Part shown: one piece after another, positions 42,369-50,275 of the stretch
Layout of the letters: every line of letters begins with the position of its first letter
Position numbering within the stretch: position 1 is the first letter of the stretch
Assembly (NCBI RefSeq): GCF_014697425.1
Contig: NZ_JACJRU010000025.1
Span: 49,490 to 113,489, forward strand
DNA: 64,000 bases
From: Nostoc sp. FACHB-110
Lineage (GTDB): Bacteria > Cyanobacteriota > Cyanobacteriia > Cyanobacteriales > Nostocaceae
Reading direction: 5' to 3'
Position numbers and translations under genes: made by a program
Notes under the pieces: generated by a model
Told to the model about the DNA's origin: nothing
Databases searched by the model: none
The model's input: the letters and a program-made list of their open reading frames with translations, nothing else

Positions 42369-44456
42369 TTATTTAACTATAAGTTTTTGTATTTTGCTAT
42401 TTATGACCTTATAATTACTACGATAATAATTTATTTTCTCATTAGCTTTATTAGAAATGAAAGTACTTTTTGGGATAGAGTTTAATAAATCAATTGCTTG
42501 GGATAAATTCGATTGTGCTTGTTGCAATGAGGTAAGTTGCTGAGGTTTATCTTGAACAGTAAGAGCGGCTTGCCACGCCTTCTGTTGGGCTAACTTAAAG
42601 TCTTCTAAGGCTTTCTGCTCTATTAAAATTGTTTTATTGATAGCGTTATAGTTATTCCTATATAAAACGAGTTTATCTTTGGCTTGAGGATAAATTTTAG
42701 AATTCTGTGGAATAGATTCTAAACTACTAATAGCTTTTTGCCACTTTGATTTTGCTTGTTGCCATACTTCTGGCGGATGAGGAGGTTTCTGAACTATAAC
42801 AGAAGCTTCCATAGCTAATTGTTGAGCATTTTTCAATTTTTCACTATACTTTATATCTGTTAATATAATTTCTTTTTCTTGATTAACTTTATATGCCGAG
42901 CTTTCTTCAATTTTTAAGTTACTGTCTCTATCAACAGTATCTCTAACAATACTTAGATATGCTATTAACTGTTGTAATTGTGTACGCTTAGTAGCAGTTA
43001 CCAAAATACTAAGGCTTATCAATAGTGTAATAGAAAAAATTACTATTCCTAATATTCGTTTATTTTTTAACTGTTTGTTTGCAGATAATATTGTCTGGTT
43101 AGCTTCTTGAATAAGGTTATCTATAGATTTAGATACGTTTAAATATTGAATATATATATCAGTTATTTTATCTTTTTTAGAACTAACATTTAAAATAACT
43201 TCACCACTAGTATGGAATTCTAATCCTATTAAGGATTTACCAAATATAGATATAAACTTTTCTATTGTCGCAGGTTTAATATCAAATTCAGTATTACAAT
43301 TTTTCAATGTTTGAGCTAATCGATCAATCTTTTCTTTTAAAGCAAATAATGGTTCTTTTACATTAGTTAATTGCTCAATATGTTGTTTAATTAATTTAGT
43401 CTTGATTTCTTTTAAATCTAATTTAACTATTTTACTAATTGCGTCTATTTTATATTGAGCAGATTGAATATCTATATTCTTTTCCTCTAAGGATCTCTTG
43501 ATACTGTAAAAATTATTAGTAAGATTACTTTTAATAAATTCTTGAAAATGTTCAGTTTGCAATTTAAGAGATTCTACTTTTTTATTTAAATTCTCATACT
43601 TAGAGATTAATTTTTCTAAACTAATGCTTTGTTTATTATAAGTTATAAAAATGAATTCTCCTTTAGAGTTAATTTTTATTCCACATATATATCCCTCTAA
43701 TTTAGTTACTAATGCTTCTAATTTAGTAGAATTTAAAACATATTTATGATTTAATCCTAATGGTCTTTCTGTGTTATCGCTACCTATTTTTATAATTTCT
43801 TGAATATTTATGTGTAGGCTATCAAGCTTATTTTTTATTTCTAGACTATTTTTTAATTGTGTTTCTATACTTTGTAAATTAAACCACTCTAAATCAAGTC
43901 TAATTGATGGTAAAATTTTTCTAAGTTCTTCATGCAAGTCAATAGTTTTATTTTTATGTAGTTTAAATTTACATGGTTCAACTAGTTGGCTGATTTCATT
44001 AATATTATTAATAATATTTTCACTTAATTCTTGAAGACTCAATAATAAATATATTTCTCTTTCTCTTGAGTGGTTAATATCTTTATCTGATTTAGAGTTG
44101 AATATATCCTCAACTCCAGACTCTAATAATTCATCACCTATTGTTGAGACAACATCGGATAAAAGAGGAATTGCTATTTCTGCCATTCTCAATTTAAAAC
44201 CTAATGCTGTTTTACCAACACCTTTAGCTATCTCTAAACCACGATTACCAAATTCTCCTACTTGATTAATAAATTTTGTAACATTTAGGTTTTTAAGTTC
44301 AGAATTAATATCTTTTTTTATTTGCTCAACTCGTTTGTGGTTCTTTTTTAATTGTTGAATTTGTTGTTTTATTAATTCAGTATTATCAAAATTAATTTTT
44401 ATATTTTCATTTATATTTTTTAATTCTTTATTGTAATTTTCTATTATTTCTTTCAT
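42369..44456 (-). CDS. Large coiled-coil membrane protein, element cargo
   Basis: I do not recognise the full protein (695 residues). Residues 1-55 and about 190-390 are long charged helices likely to form coiled coils. A short less charged segment (FINQVGEFGNRGLEIAKGVG) lies near residue 65. One membrane helix is at about 470-490 (LGIVIFSITLLISLSILV). Beyond it come two copies of a repeat of about 70 residues ending in (L/I)YRNNYNAI and YYRSNYKVI, each with the pattern WQxA...SL.SIP or similar. This repeat also occurs at the C termini of other cyanobacterial membrane proteins. The predicted layout is a cytoplasmic stalk, one membrane pass and a periplasmic helical domain. The gene is visibly AT-rich compared with its chromosomal neighbours. 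A cell-surface, exclusion or defence role is possible but unproven. Confidence 0.8.
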   Translation of the reverse strand: MKEIIENYNKELKNINENIKINFDNTELIKQQIQQLKKNHKRVEQIKKDINSELKNLNVTKFINQVGEFGNRGLEIAKGVGKTALGFKLRMAEIAIPLLSDVVSTIGDELLESGVEDIFNSKSDKDINHSREREIYLLLSLQELSENIINNINEISQLVEPCKFKLHKNKTIDLHEELRKILPSIRLDLEWFNLQSIETQLKNSLEIKNKLDSLHINIQEIIKIGSDNTERPLGLNHKYVLNSTKLEALVTKLEGYICGIKINSKGEFIFITYNKQSISLEKLISKYENLNKKVESLKLQTEHFQEFIKSNLTNNFYSIKRSLEEKNIDIQSAQYKIDAISKIVKLDLKEIKTKLIKQHIEQLTNVKEPLFALKEKIDRLAQTLKNCNTEFDIKPATIEKFISIFGKSLIGLEFHTSGEVILNVSSKKDKITDIYIQYLNVSKSIDNLIQEANQTILSANKQLKNKRILGIVIFSITLLISLSILVTATKRTQLQQLIAYLSIVRDTVDRDSNLKIEESSAYKVNQEKEIILTDIKYSEKLKNAQQLAMEASVIVQKPPHPPEVWQQAKSKWQKAISSLESIPQNSKIYPQAKDKLVLYRNNYNAINKTILIEQKALEDFKLAQQKAWQAALTVQDKPQQLTSLQQAQSNLSQAIDLLNSIPKSTFISNKANEKINYYRSNYKVINSKIQKLIVK

Positions 44457-44972
44457 AATGTTAATTCTAAAATTTTATGCTTTACAGCAGATATAAGGTA
44501 ACGGCATTCTTACGAAGATAACTTTAATTATTACCAAATAGTTTAGTAATCCCACTGTATTTAGAATTAAATATTAATTGTAAATATCTAAGTAAAATTG
44601 ACTAATTTATCTCTGAAGTATTTTGCTTCTATCCTTTCCAGCATTATCACTTTTAGGTATATCATCTATAAATGTGTAGAACCTTGACTAAAACCATTGC
44701 TATGATTGTGTTTGAAGGCTCCACTATAGGTTTCAAAATAGGTTCCACAGTATGAGTGTGTGTAACCTTGCCAAATAATGGCGAGGGTTTCATGATTTAG
44801 TAAGTGACGTGCAAGCTAAGAAAAGCTATGGTGAAGTTAGTAATTATCTAGTTTAGGAACTAAAACAATAATTTGTTCTGAATATATTAATGAAGTATTT
44901 GGCTATAAGGGTCAACATTAAAGTAGCGTTGACCCTTAGTGTTATCCCCAGTGTAGAGGCTTCTAAACCTTG
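44457..44972. other. Noncoding interior of the element
   Basis: Besides the inverted repeat at 44906-44938, two related words, AGGTTCCACAGTATGAGTG (44743-44761) and AGGTTCCACACTTGTCAGTG (44993-45012), are seen. They may be remnants of iterons or of deleted sequence. It should include the cargo gene promoter near 44470-44560. Confidence 0.45.
44906..44938 (-). terminator. Perfect 11-bp inverted repeat
   Basis: TAAGGGTCAAC and GTTGACCCTTA flank an 11-base loop, 34 bp after the minus-strand ATPase remnant. There is no T run, so it could be a terminator or a protein-binding site. Confidence 0.45.
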
Positions 44973-45434
44973 CTATGGCTGCATTTCAGAGCAAGGTTCC
45001 ACACTTGTCAGTGTGTTAGGTGCAAAATAAAAAATTACATTTTGCATACCACCTTTAGTGTGCATTTTTTTCTCTTTACGCTCAATCAGTCCTTTTGTGC
45101 GTAGTTGTTCTAAGTTACGTCTAACTGTTTCTTTATTGCTACTAAACGTGGTTCCTAGCTGTTCTAATGTGTATTCACGTCCTGCTTGATCTTCAAGAAA
45201 ACCTAGTAATTTGTCTTTTAGAGATTTGGGAGTGTTGTCTGGTTCCCCAAAACTACCTTGATGCTTCCAAGAATAATCATCTGTATCTAAATTAATTAGA
45301 TGTTTTCCAGTACAACCTGAACGAGACTTTCCTATTTCTAATACCCGTTGTGTATTAGATAAAGTTTCATGTTGTTCACCCTTACGCAATCGCCATACTT
45401 CAGATACATTGTTGCAAATTGCTGTTGTACCTCT
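44973..45434 (-). pseudogene. C-terminal remnant of a RepA/AAA_25-like ATPase with winged helix
   Basis: The frame is open from the integrase stop codon itself: the codons just after that TAA read RGTTAICNNVSEVWRLRKGE, then TQRVLEIGKSRSGC and the GSFGE segment. This looks like the end of a RecA-fold plasmid/phage helicase-type ATPase. It is followed by a winged helix (LLGFLEDQAGREYTLEQLG, ETVRRNLEQLRTKGLIERKE). The P-loop part is absent and no ATG with a ribosome binding site exists; a TTG at 45389 is the only usual start. I infer a deletion that fused the integrase 3' end to the middle of the ATPase gene. The winged helix alone could still be made as a 138-residue regulator. Confidence 0.6.
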
Positions 45435-46628
45435 TTAAATCTCCGGTAACTGAGCATTATTGTTGATAATGTCATCATCTGGACTCCAGTAATGCTGGTT
45501 AATCATTTCTTCTGAAGTTTCCATTAATGCTGCTACTGTAGCTATATCGACACCTTGACGGAGATAATGAGTAATACTCGTGTTTCTAAGATTGTAAGTA
45601 GGTAAGTATTGCTTTACCTTACCTTCGCTAACTAAATTTTCTACAATTCTCTTGGTATACCTCCGTGTAAAGTTTCTTAAGTTAATGTAGCCATCTTTTT
45701 GTGATGGGAAGACTAATTTACTAGGAATGATAGAAATATAGGTTGAGCGTCGCTCTAATAACTCTCTAATTTGTGGTGTAATAGGGAAGATTCGCGCTTT
45801 TTTGTTTTTAGTAGTTTTTAACACACCACAGGAATATGCTTTATCAAAGACAATTACTTTATCTTTGATAGAATCCCAAGTTAATGCGATCGCATCTTCA
45901 GGGCGGCAACCAGTTATAAACAGGAATTCAACGAAATCAGCATACCAGCTATCTTTGAAAGCTGATTTAATGTTGCAGTACCAATCACCTCTAAACGCTT
46001 GAATGATAGCGTTAACCTCTTCTCGTGAGTATGCTTTTTTTGTTCTAACGCTTTGAGGTTTATCAGGTAATTGCTGTTTCAGTCTTCGCCAAGGGTTCAG
46101 GCTAATTAATCCAGTCTCAAATGCCCAACTACTACAAGCTTGTATATCGTTAATGATGCGTTCAAGTGTAGTACCAGAATAGGTTTTGAGTAATTCTGGT
46201 ATCAACAACCGAGCATTTTCTGAGTTAAGCATCTCTGGTGATACTTTTGCCAAGCATCTATCAATCTGTGACCATTTCTCTTTTTGAGTAGTTTCAGCTA
46301 CACTTAGTCGTTTAGCTACCTTGTATTGTCCCCATAAATCTTTGAGGTTTCGCGCAACATCTTTATTTATTGAAACAACGTTATCAGGCTGTTTAACCTT
46401 TGGTTGATATTTTTCTAACGTGGGGTCAAAGTAGCCAGCAAGGATATCTGTTTTGATTTGACTAGCGATTCTATTGGCGTTTGAGATCGCTAGTTTGTCG
46501 CTGTATTTACCACCAGGAGAGACTGAGTATTGCTTCCCTTGGTATTGAAACCTAATGATGATTCCGCCATTGTTGTTGCGTGGGGTAATCTTAGGAACTC
46601 TAGATGATGGCTTTCCAGTCTCGTACAT
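45435..46628 (-). CDS. Tyrosine recombinase (integrase) of the tRNA-Thr element
   Basis: A 397-residue integrase. The N-terminal part (residues 15-75, GGIIIRFQYQGKQYSVSPGG) is an arm-binding domain, followed by a core-binding domain. The catalytic residues seen are Arg242 (TGCRPEDA), a Lys near 268 (LKTTKNKKAR), Arg348 (TYNLRNTS) and Tyr380 (NQHYWSP). The two His of the usual HxxRH box are Tyr and Asn here. Cyanobacterial relatives often have Tyr at the first, but Asn after Arg is unusual and could lower activity. It starts 72 bp from the right attachment repeat, with putative arm sites between, the classic layout for site-specific integration into a tRNA gene. Confidence 0.92.
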   Translation of the reverse strand: MYETGKPSSRVPKITPRNNNGGIIIRFQYQGKQYSVSPGGKYSDKLAISNANRIASQIKTDILAGYFDPTLEKYQPKVKQPDNVVSINKDVARNLKDLWGQYKVAKRLSVAETTQKEKWSQIDRCLAKVSPEMLNSENARLLIPELLKTYSGTTLERIINDIQACSSWAFETGLISLNPWRRLKQQLPDKPQSVRTKKAYSREEVNAIIQAFRGDWYCNIKSAFKDSWYADFVEFLFITGCRPEDAIALTWDSIKDKVIVFDKAYSCGVLKTTKNKKARIFPITPQIRELLERRSTYISIIPSKLVFPSQKDGYINLRNFTRRYTKRIVENLVSEGKVKQYLPTYNLRNTSITHYLRQGVDIATVAALMETSEEMINQHYWSPDDDIINNNAQLPEI

Positions 46629-46632
46629 TCTC

Positions 46633-46672
46633 TAAGTTGCATAGTTCTTGCATAACCCAACTATGCGACTTG
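46633..46672. promoter_or_regulatory. Putative integrase arm sites, right end
   Basis: TAAGTTGCATAG, CTTGCATAA and, inverted, CTATGCGACTTG lie between the integrase start and the right repeat. They match the left-end sites and probably overlap the integrase promoter, which would allow autoregulation. Confidence 0.55.
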
Positions 46673-46700
46673 CTCAAAGGCTTGATAATCGGTTGTTTCA

Positions 46701-46751
46701 CACACCCTTGGTAAGGGTGAGGTCACGAGTTCAATCCTCGTCACGGGCTTT
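46701..46751. repeat. Right attachment repeat (partial tRNA-Thr)
   Basis: It is identical over 51 bp to the 3' part of tRNA-Thr. The 5' half of a tRNA is missing, so it is not a gene. Confidence 0.9.
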
Positions 46752-46869
46752 GATGTATATGAGTTTATATTCACTCAAAATTTTTAAAACATCCTCTAAG
46801 GCTGACATTTAATTTTTATTGTATCTGGATGTTCTAAACTCTACTTTGATGTCATATCTATCAACACAG

Positions 46870-47736
46870 CTAAATTGTTTTATCAAATAACTGTACAGGT
46901 GTTTTTTTTAGGTTATTAGTCAGTAATTGGACTCTTTCAACTACACTAATCATATATTTGTAATCTGGTATGGTTGCATTGGGTATATATCCAGCTTCTT
47001 GAGTTACTTCTGAAGGAAAGTCACTCATAATTTTGCGAATGTATTCTTGACGTTTGCTTTCTACATTTGAGCCAATTAAAACTACGCCAGGCGGAACATA
47101 ATGCGGATCTGTATAAAGGATGCGAAGTTGAGTATCTTGGATAGTTGATGTGTAAAGGTTGTATTCCTCAATTGAAACAGCACCAGCATCTACTTGTCCT
47201 TGAGCTACTAATTCCAACACTGTGTGAGGTATGGGTGCAGAGATAACTTGCGCCAATGTTAATCCATAAAGATTATAAAGTGGAAAATAATAACCTGTAG
47301 CTGAACCTAATTCTCCTAAGGCTACTTTTTTACCTTGTAAATTTCTGAGATTTTGGATGGGACTATCCTGACGGCTAACTAATATAGAACGTAAATTATT
47401 CACGCCGACTAAGGGGAAAATAGGAATATATTGATAACGTGCGATCGCAATAGCCGCTATACCTGGTGGTGCAAATACTAATGACCAAGCGCGAGATTCT
47501 AAACGCTCAATAGCTTTATTTTCGTTAAAAGTTGGTTCTAAACTAATTCTGGCTTTGGTTTTTTCTGCTAAGTAGCGGTTAAATCTAGCATACTGATTAA
47601 TGATTTGTGTTCCTCCACCATAATCGATCACACCAATAGTTAATCCGCCTGCCGGCGTTTTTTGTGATTTACAGCTATGAACTATTAATAAAAGCAATTG
47701 GCCGATAACAAAACGACGTGATAATTTCTTAAGCAT
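46870..47736 (-). CDS. PhnD-like phosphonate/phosphate-type substrate-binding lipoprotein
   Basis: The 288-residue protein has an N-terminal signal with a Cys at the end of the hydrophobic stretch (LLLLIVHSCKS), suggesting a lipoprotein. The mature part fits the PhnD/SsuA periplasmic binding fold: LTIGVIDYGGG, LVFAPPGIAAIA, GKKVALGELGSATGYYFP, VAQGQVDAGAVSIEEYN. No permease or ATPase is adjacent. It lies divergent from a haem/HAMP sensor (89 bp between starts), so a sensory ligand-binding role is as likely as transport (inference). The ligand is unknown. Confidence 0.85.
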   Translation of the reverse strand: MLKKLSRRFVIGQLLLLIVHSCKSQKTPAGGLTIGVIDYGGGTQIINQYARFNRYLAEKTKARISLEPTFNENKAIERLESRAWSLVFAPPGIAAIAIARYQYIPIFPLVGVNNLRSILVSRQDSPIQNLRNLQGKKVALGELGSATGYYFPLYNLYGLTLAQVISAPIPHTVLELVAQGQVDAGAVSIEEYNLYTSTIQDTQLRILYTDPHYVPPGVVLIGSNVESKRQEYIRKIMSDFPSEVTQEAGYIPNATIPDYKYMISVVERVQLLTNNLKKTPVQLFDKTI

Positions 47737-47825
47737 TCTGATTTTAATTACAGGGATTATACTTGCTTTTCTCGGTAAAATTAGCTAGAGTTAATTAATA
47801 TAAAAAAGTATTAAAAAATAAATTA

Positions 47826-48725
47826 ATGTTAAAAAACTTAAAAATTGGTACGAAGTTTACGCTACTTCTAACTATAGTTTTTATCATCAGTATTATAGTA
47901 ACTGGCACTGCATTATCTAGTGTACTCCAGCATCGAGCGCAAATAGAAGTAACTGCTAAAGCTTCTATTCTGATTAAAACGATGAGTTCTGTAAGAAAGT
48001 ACACACAAGATAAAGTGAGAAATCTACTATTGTCGAGGCTAGAAACAGAACCATTATTTATACCCGAAACAGTACCTGCCTACTCTGCTACAGAGGTATT
48101 TGCTAATTTACGTAAAAATGAAGAATATCAGAATTTTTTCTACAAAGAAGCTACTTTAAATCCTACGAATTTACGTGATAAAGCTGATAGTTATGAAGCA
48201 AAAATTGTAGAGCGATTTCGCCAAAATCCTGCTCTTAAACAAATTGCAGATTTTCGGAGTTTACCAGAAGGGACAGTATTTTATATTGCGCGACCATTAG
48301 CTGTGACAGAGCAAAGCTGTCTGCAATGTCATTCCACACCGGATAAAGCACCTAAAAGTCAGTTGCGAACTTATGGTTCAGAAAATGGTTTTGGTTGGAA
48401 CCTGAATGAAATTGTGGCGGCGCAGATAGTATCTGTTCCTTCTGAGGAAATATTTGACAGCGCACACAGAGCTTGGCTGCTAATTATGGCATTTTTAGTG
48501 ACTATCTTTGCCATCATAGTTATTTTAATTAACTTCTTAATTAAGAAAACCATCATTCAACGCATTAAAAAAATTGAAAAAATTTCCCAAAAAGTTAGCG
48601 TTGGAGATATGAGTGCAGAGTTTGAGGAAAATGCCCATGATGAAATTGGTAGTTTAGCAGCTGCCTTCAACCGGATGAAATATAGTTTAATGATAGCTAT
48701 GAACATCTTGGATAAACAAAATTAG
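47826..48725 (+). CDS. DUF3365-type c-haem sensor with HAMP domain
   Basis: The 299-residue membrane protein has a first helix at about 10-33, an extracytoplasmic domain with a single c-haem motif CLQCH at 165-169 (DUF3365/Tll0287-like), a second helix at about 219-240 and a HAMP domain (IKKIEKISQKVSVGDMSAEFEE). It ends after the HAMP (LDKQN), with no kinase or methyl-accepting domain. It could pass a redox or gas signal to a separate partner such as the convergent Ser/Thr kinase. Haem needs the CcsA system. Confidence 0.85.
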   Translation: MLKNLKIGTKFTLLLTIVFIISIIVTGTALSSVLQHRAQIEVTAKASILIKTMSSVRKYTQDKVRNLLLSRLETEPLFIPETVPAYSATEVFANLRKNEEYQNFFYKEATLNPTNLRDKADSYEAKIVERFRQNPALKQIADFRSLPEGTVFYIARPLAVTEQSCLQCHSTPDKAPKSQLRTYGSENGFGWNLNEIVAAQIVSVPSEEIFDSAHRAWLLIMAFLVTIFAIIVILINFLIKKTIIQRIKKIEKISQKVSVGDMSAEFEENAHDEIGSLAAAFNRMKYSLMIAMNILDKQN

Positions 48726-48744
48726 TGCATATTCAAAGGTTAAT

Positions 48745-50103
48745 TTAACTAATTAAACGTTGCTGAAATTGCTTGGCTAGCTGTACATCTGGAATTTCCG
48801 CAGCTAAAGTTTTGATAAATTCCTCGCGCGAAGTTGTTATGTCAACAGATTTAATTGTTTTTTGAACTAATAAACGAGCAATTGGGCCAATTATACCTAA
48901 TAGTTCTTGCTCACATTGATTGATAAAACGGTCATCAATATCTAAATTGATGACTGGCTGAACATTTTGTGATGAAGGTTGAGGGTAATTTTGTTTTTCA
49001 AGTAGTAATATTGCCGCTTCTTTAAACTGTGTTTTTTGTGTTTCGACTACATGAATCGCTAAATTATCGATTAATTCTTGATGAGTTTGTGCAGATGAAG
49101 CTCTTCTTAATAATGTTTTAGCTATTGGGCCGACAAATGTTGAAAATAAATTTTCCAGTGCGTTATATTTTTCTCGGGAAAGAATTGAATTATTGATGTT
49201 TGCTGGTTCTTTTTGAGTTTGTGAAATCTGAGGTGGTTGGGTTAAATGTAAGGATATTGAAGTATTTTGATTTTCTGATGTAAAAGTAAATTGCTGTTGT
49301 AATACTTGTAAAATTTCTGTTGCTGTTTGATAGCGTTCTTTGAAGTTATTTAACACCATCTTGGATAAGATATTTGCTAGCTCTGGACTAATTTGGGTGC
49401 GATTTTGCCATAAAATTTCTCCAGTATGAGGGTCATCTTCTAATTCTCGGGGATTTAAACCTGTAAGTGCTTGAATAGCAACAATACCCAAAGAATAAAT
49501 ATCGCTATTGGTGCGTGGTTTACCTCTGACTTGTTCTAGAGACATATAACCAGGAGTACCAACAGCAACAGTGATTTCTGTTAACTTGGGGCTAATCATT
49601 TGTGTTTGAACTTCTTTGACTGCACCAAAGTCAATTAGGACTAATTTATTATCTTGCAGTCTTCTTATAATGTTGTCTGGTTTGATATCTCGGTGAATGA
49701 CATTATGAAGGTGAATAAATTTTAAAATATCTAAGATTTGTTGTAAAAGTAAGATAACTTTACTTTCTGACCAAGGTTGTCCTGGTGGCATTTCTACTTT
49801 CAAAGAATGGCCTTCTATAAACTCTTGTACTAAAAAGAATTCTCGGTTTTCTTCAAAGTATGCTAACAGTCGGGGGATTTGATCGTGATGGCCAAGTTTT
49901 TCTAATGTTTCTGCTTCAGAGGTAAATAGTCGTCTAGCTGTTTCCATAAATTCGGGGTTATGGGTGACAGGCTGAAAGTGCTTGACGACACATTTAGGAT
50001 AACCAGGACGATGGGTATCTAGGGCTATGTAAGTTTGACCAAATCCACCTCCACCCAAGATTTGACGAATTTGATAACGCCCGGCTAATACAGTTCCTAA
50101 CAT
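48745..50103 (-). CDS. Serine/threonine protein kinase with duplicated C-terminal module
   Basis: A 452-residue Hanks-type kinase. The kinase domain (residues 9-270) has the glycine loop LGGGGFGQTY, Lys in CVVKHF, catalytic HRDIKPDN, IDFGAVK and the activation-segment GTPGYMSLEQ. After a Gln-rich linker two similar segments of about 45 residues follow, each with (F/I)(V/I)GPIA(K/R)xL(L/V)(R/Q) and a later LA. This repeat module occurs in cyanobacterial kinases, probably as a sensor or dimer domain. No membrane helix is seen. It converges on the haem/HAMP gene with a 19-bp gap. Confidence 0.93.
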   Translation of the reverse strand: MLGTVLAGRYQIRQILGGGGFGQTYIALDTHRPGYPKCVVKHFQPVTHNPEFMETARRLFTSEAETLEKLGHHDQIPRLLAYFEENREFFLVQEFIEGHSLKVEMPPGQPWSESKVILLLQQILDILKFIHLHNVIHRDIKPDNIIRRLQDNKLVLIDFGAVKEVQTQMISPKLTEITVAVGTPGYMSLEQVRGKPRTNSDIYSLGIVAIQALTGLNPRELEDDPHTGEILWQNRTQISPELANILSKMVLNNFKERYQTATEILQVLQQQFTFTSENQNTSISLHLTQPPQISQTQKEPANINNSILSREKYNALENLFSTFVGPIAKTLLRRASSAQTHQELIDNLAIHVVETQKTQFKEAAILLLEKQNYPQPSSQNVQPVINLDIDDRFINQCEQELLGIIGPIARLLVQKTIKSVDITTSREEFIKTLAAEIPDVQLAKQFQQRLIS

Positions 50104-50275
50104 TGCATGAGTTGTCCAAGCTTACCTACATCTTGACACAACTACAAAAGTTGACCATCCCCTCCGGGGCGGGGTGTTGGGTGTGGGGGAATAAATAGCC
50201 CCGTGAGTGTATGGGTTGGGAAGAGGCGGGGCTAAAATAGTAATCTACGTGTAAATTGCTTGAACTTTAGATATT

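Larger units (their letters stand above)
41793..46751. mobile_element. tRNA-Thr-integrated element, 4.9 kb
   Basis: Exact 51-bp direct repeats of the tRNA-Thr 3' half bound the element, 4908 bp from repeat start to repeat start. Inside, all on the minus strand, are a tyrosine integrase next to the right end, a truncated ATPase fragment, and one AT-rich cargo gene. TTGCATA-type sites lie near both ends. There are no conjugation, capsid or complete replication genes. It is therefore an integrated element cut down by deletion, or a satellite that moves with help from elsewhere. Confidence 0.88.

Noticed and set aside
46701..46751. A second tRNA-Thr gene
   Set aside because: Only the 3' part is present; it is the right attachment repeat of the integrative element.
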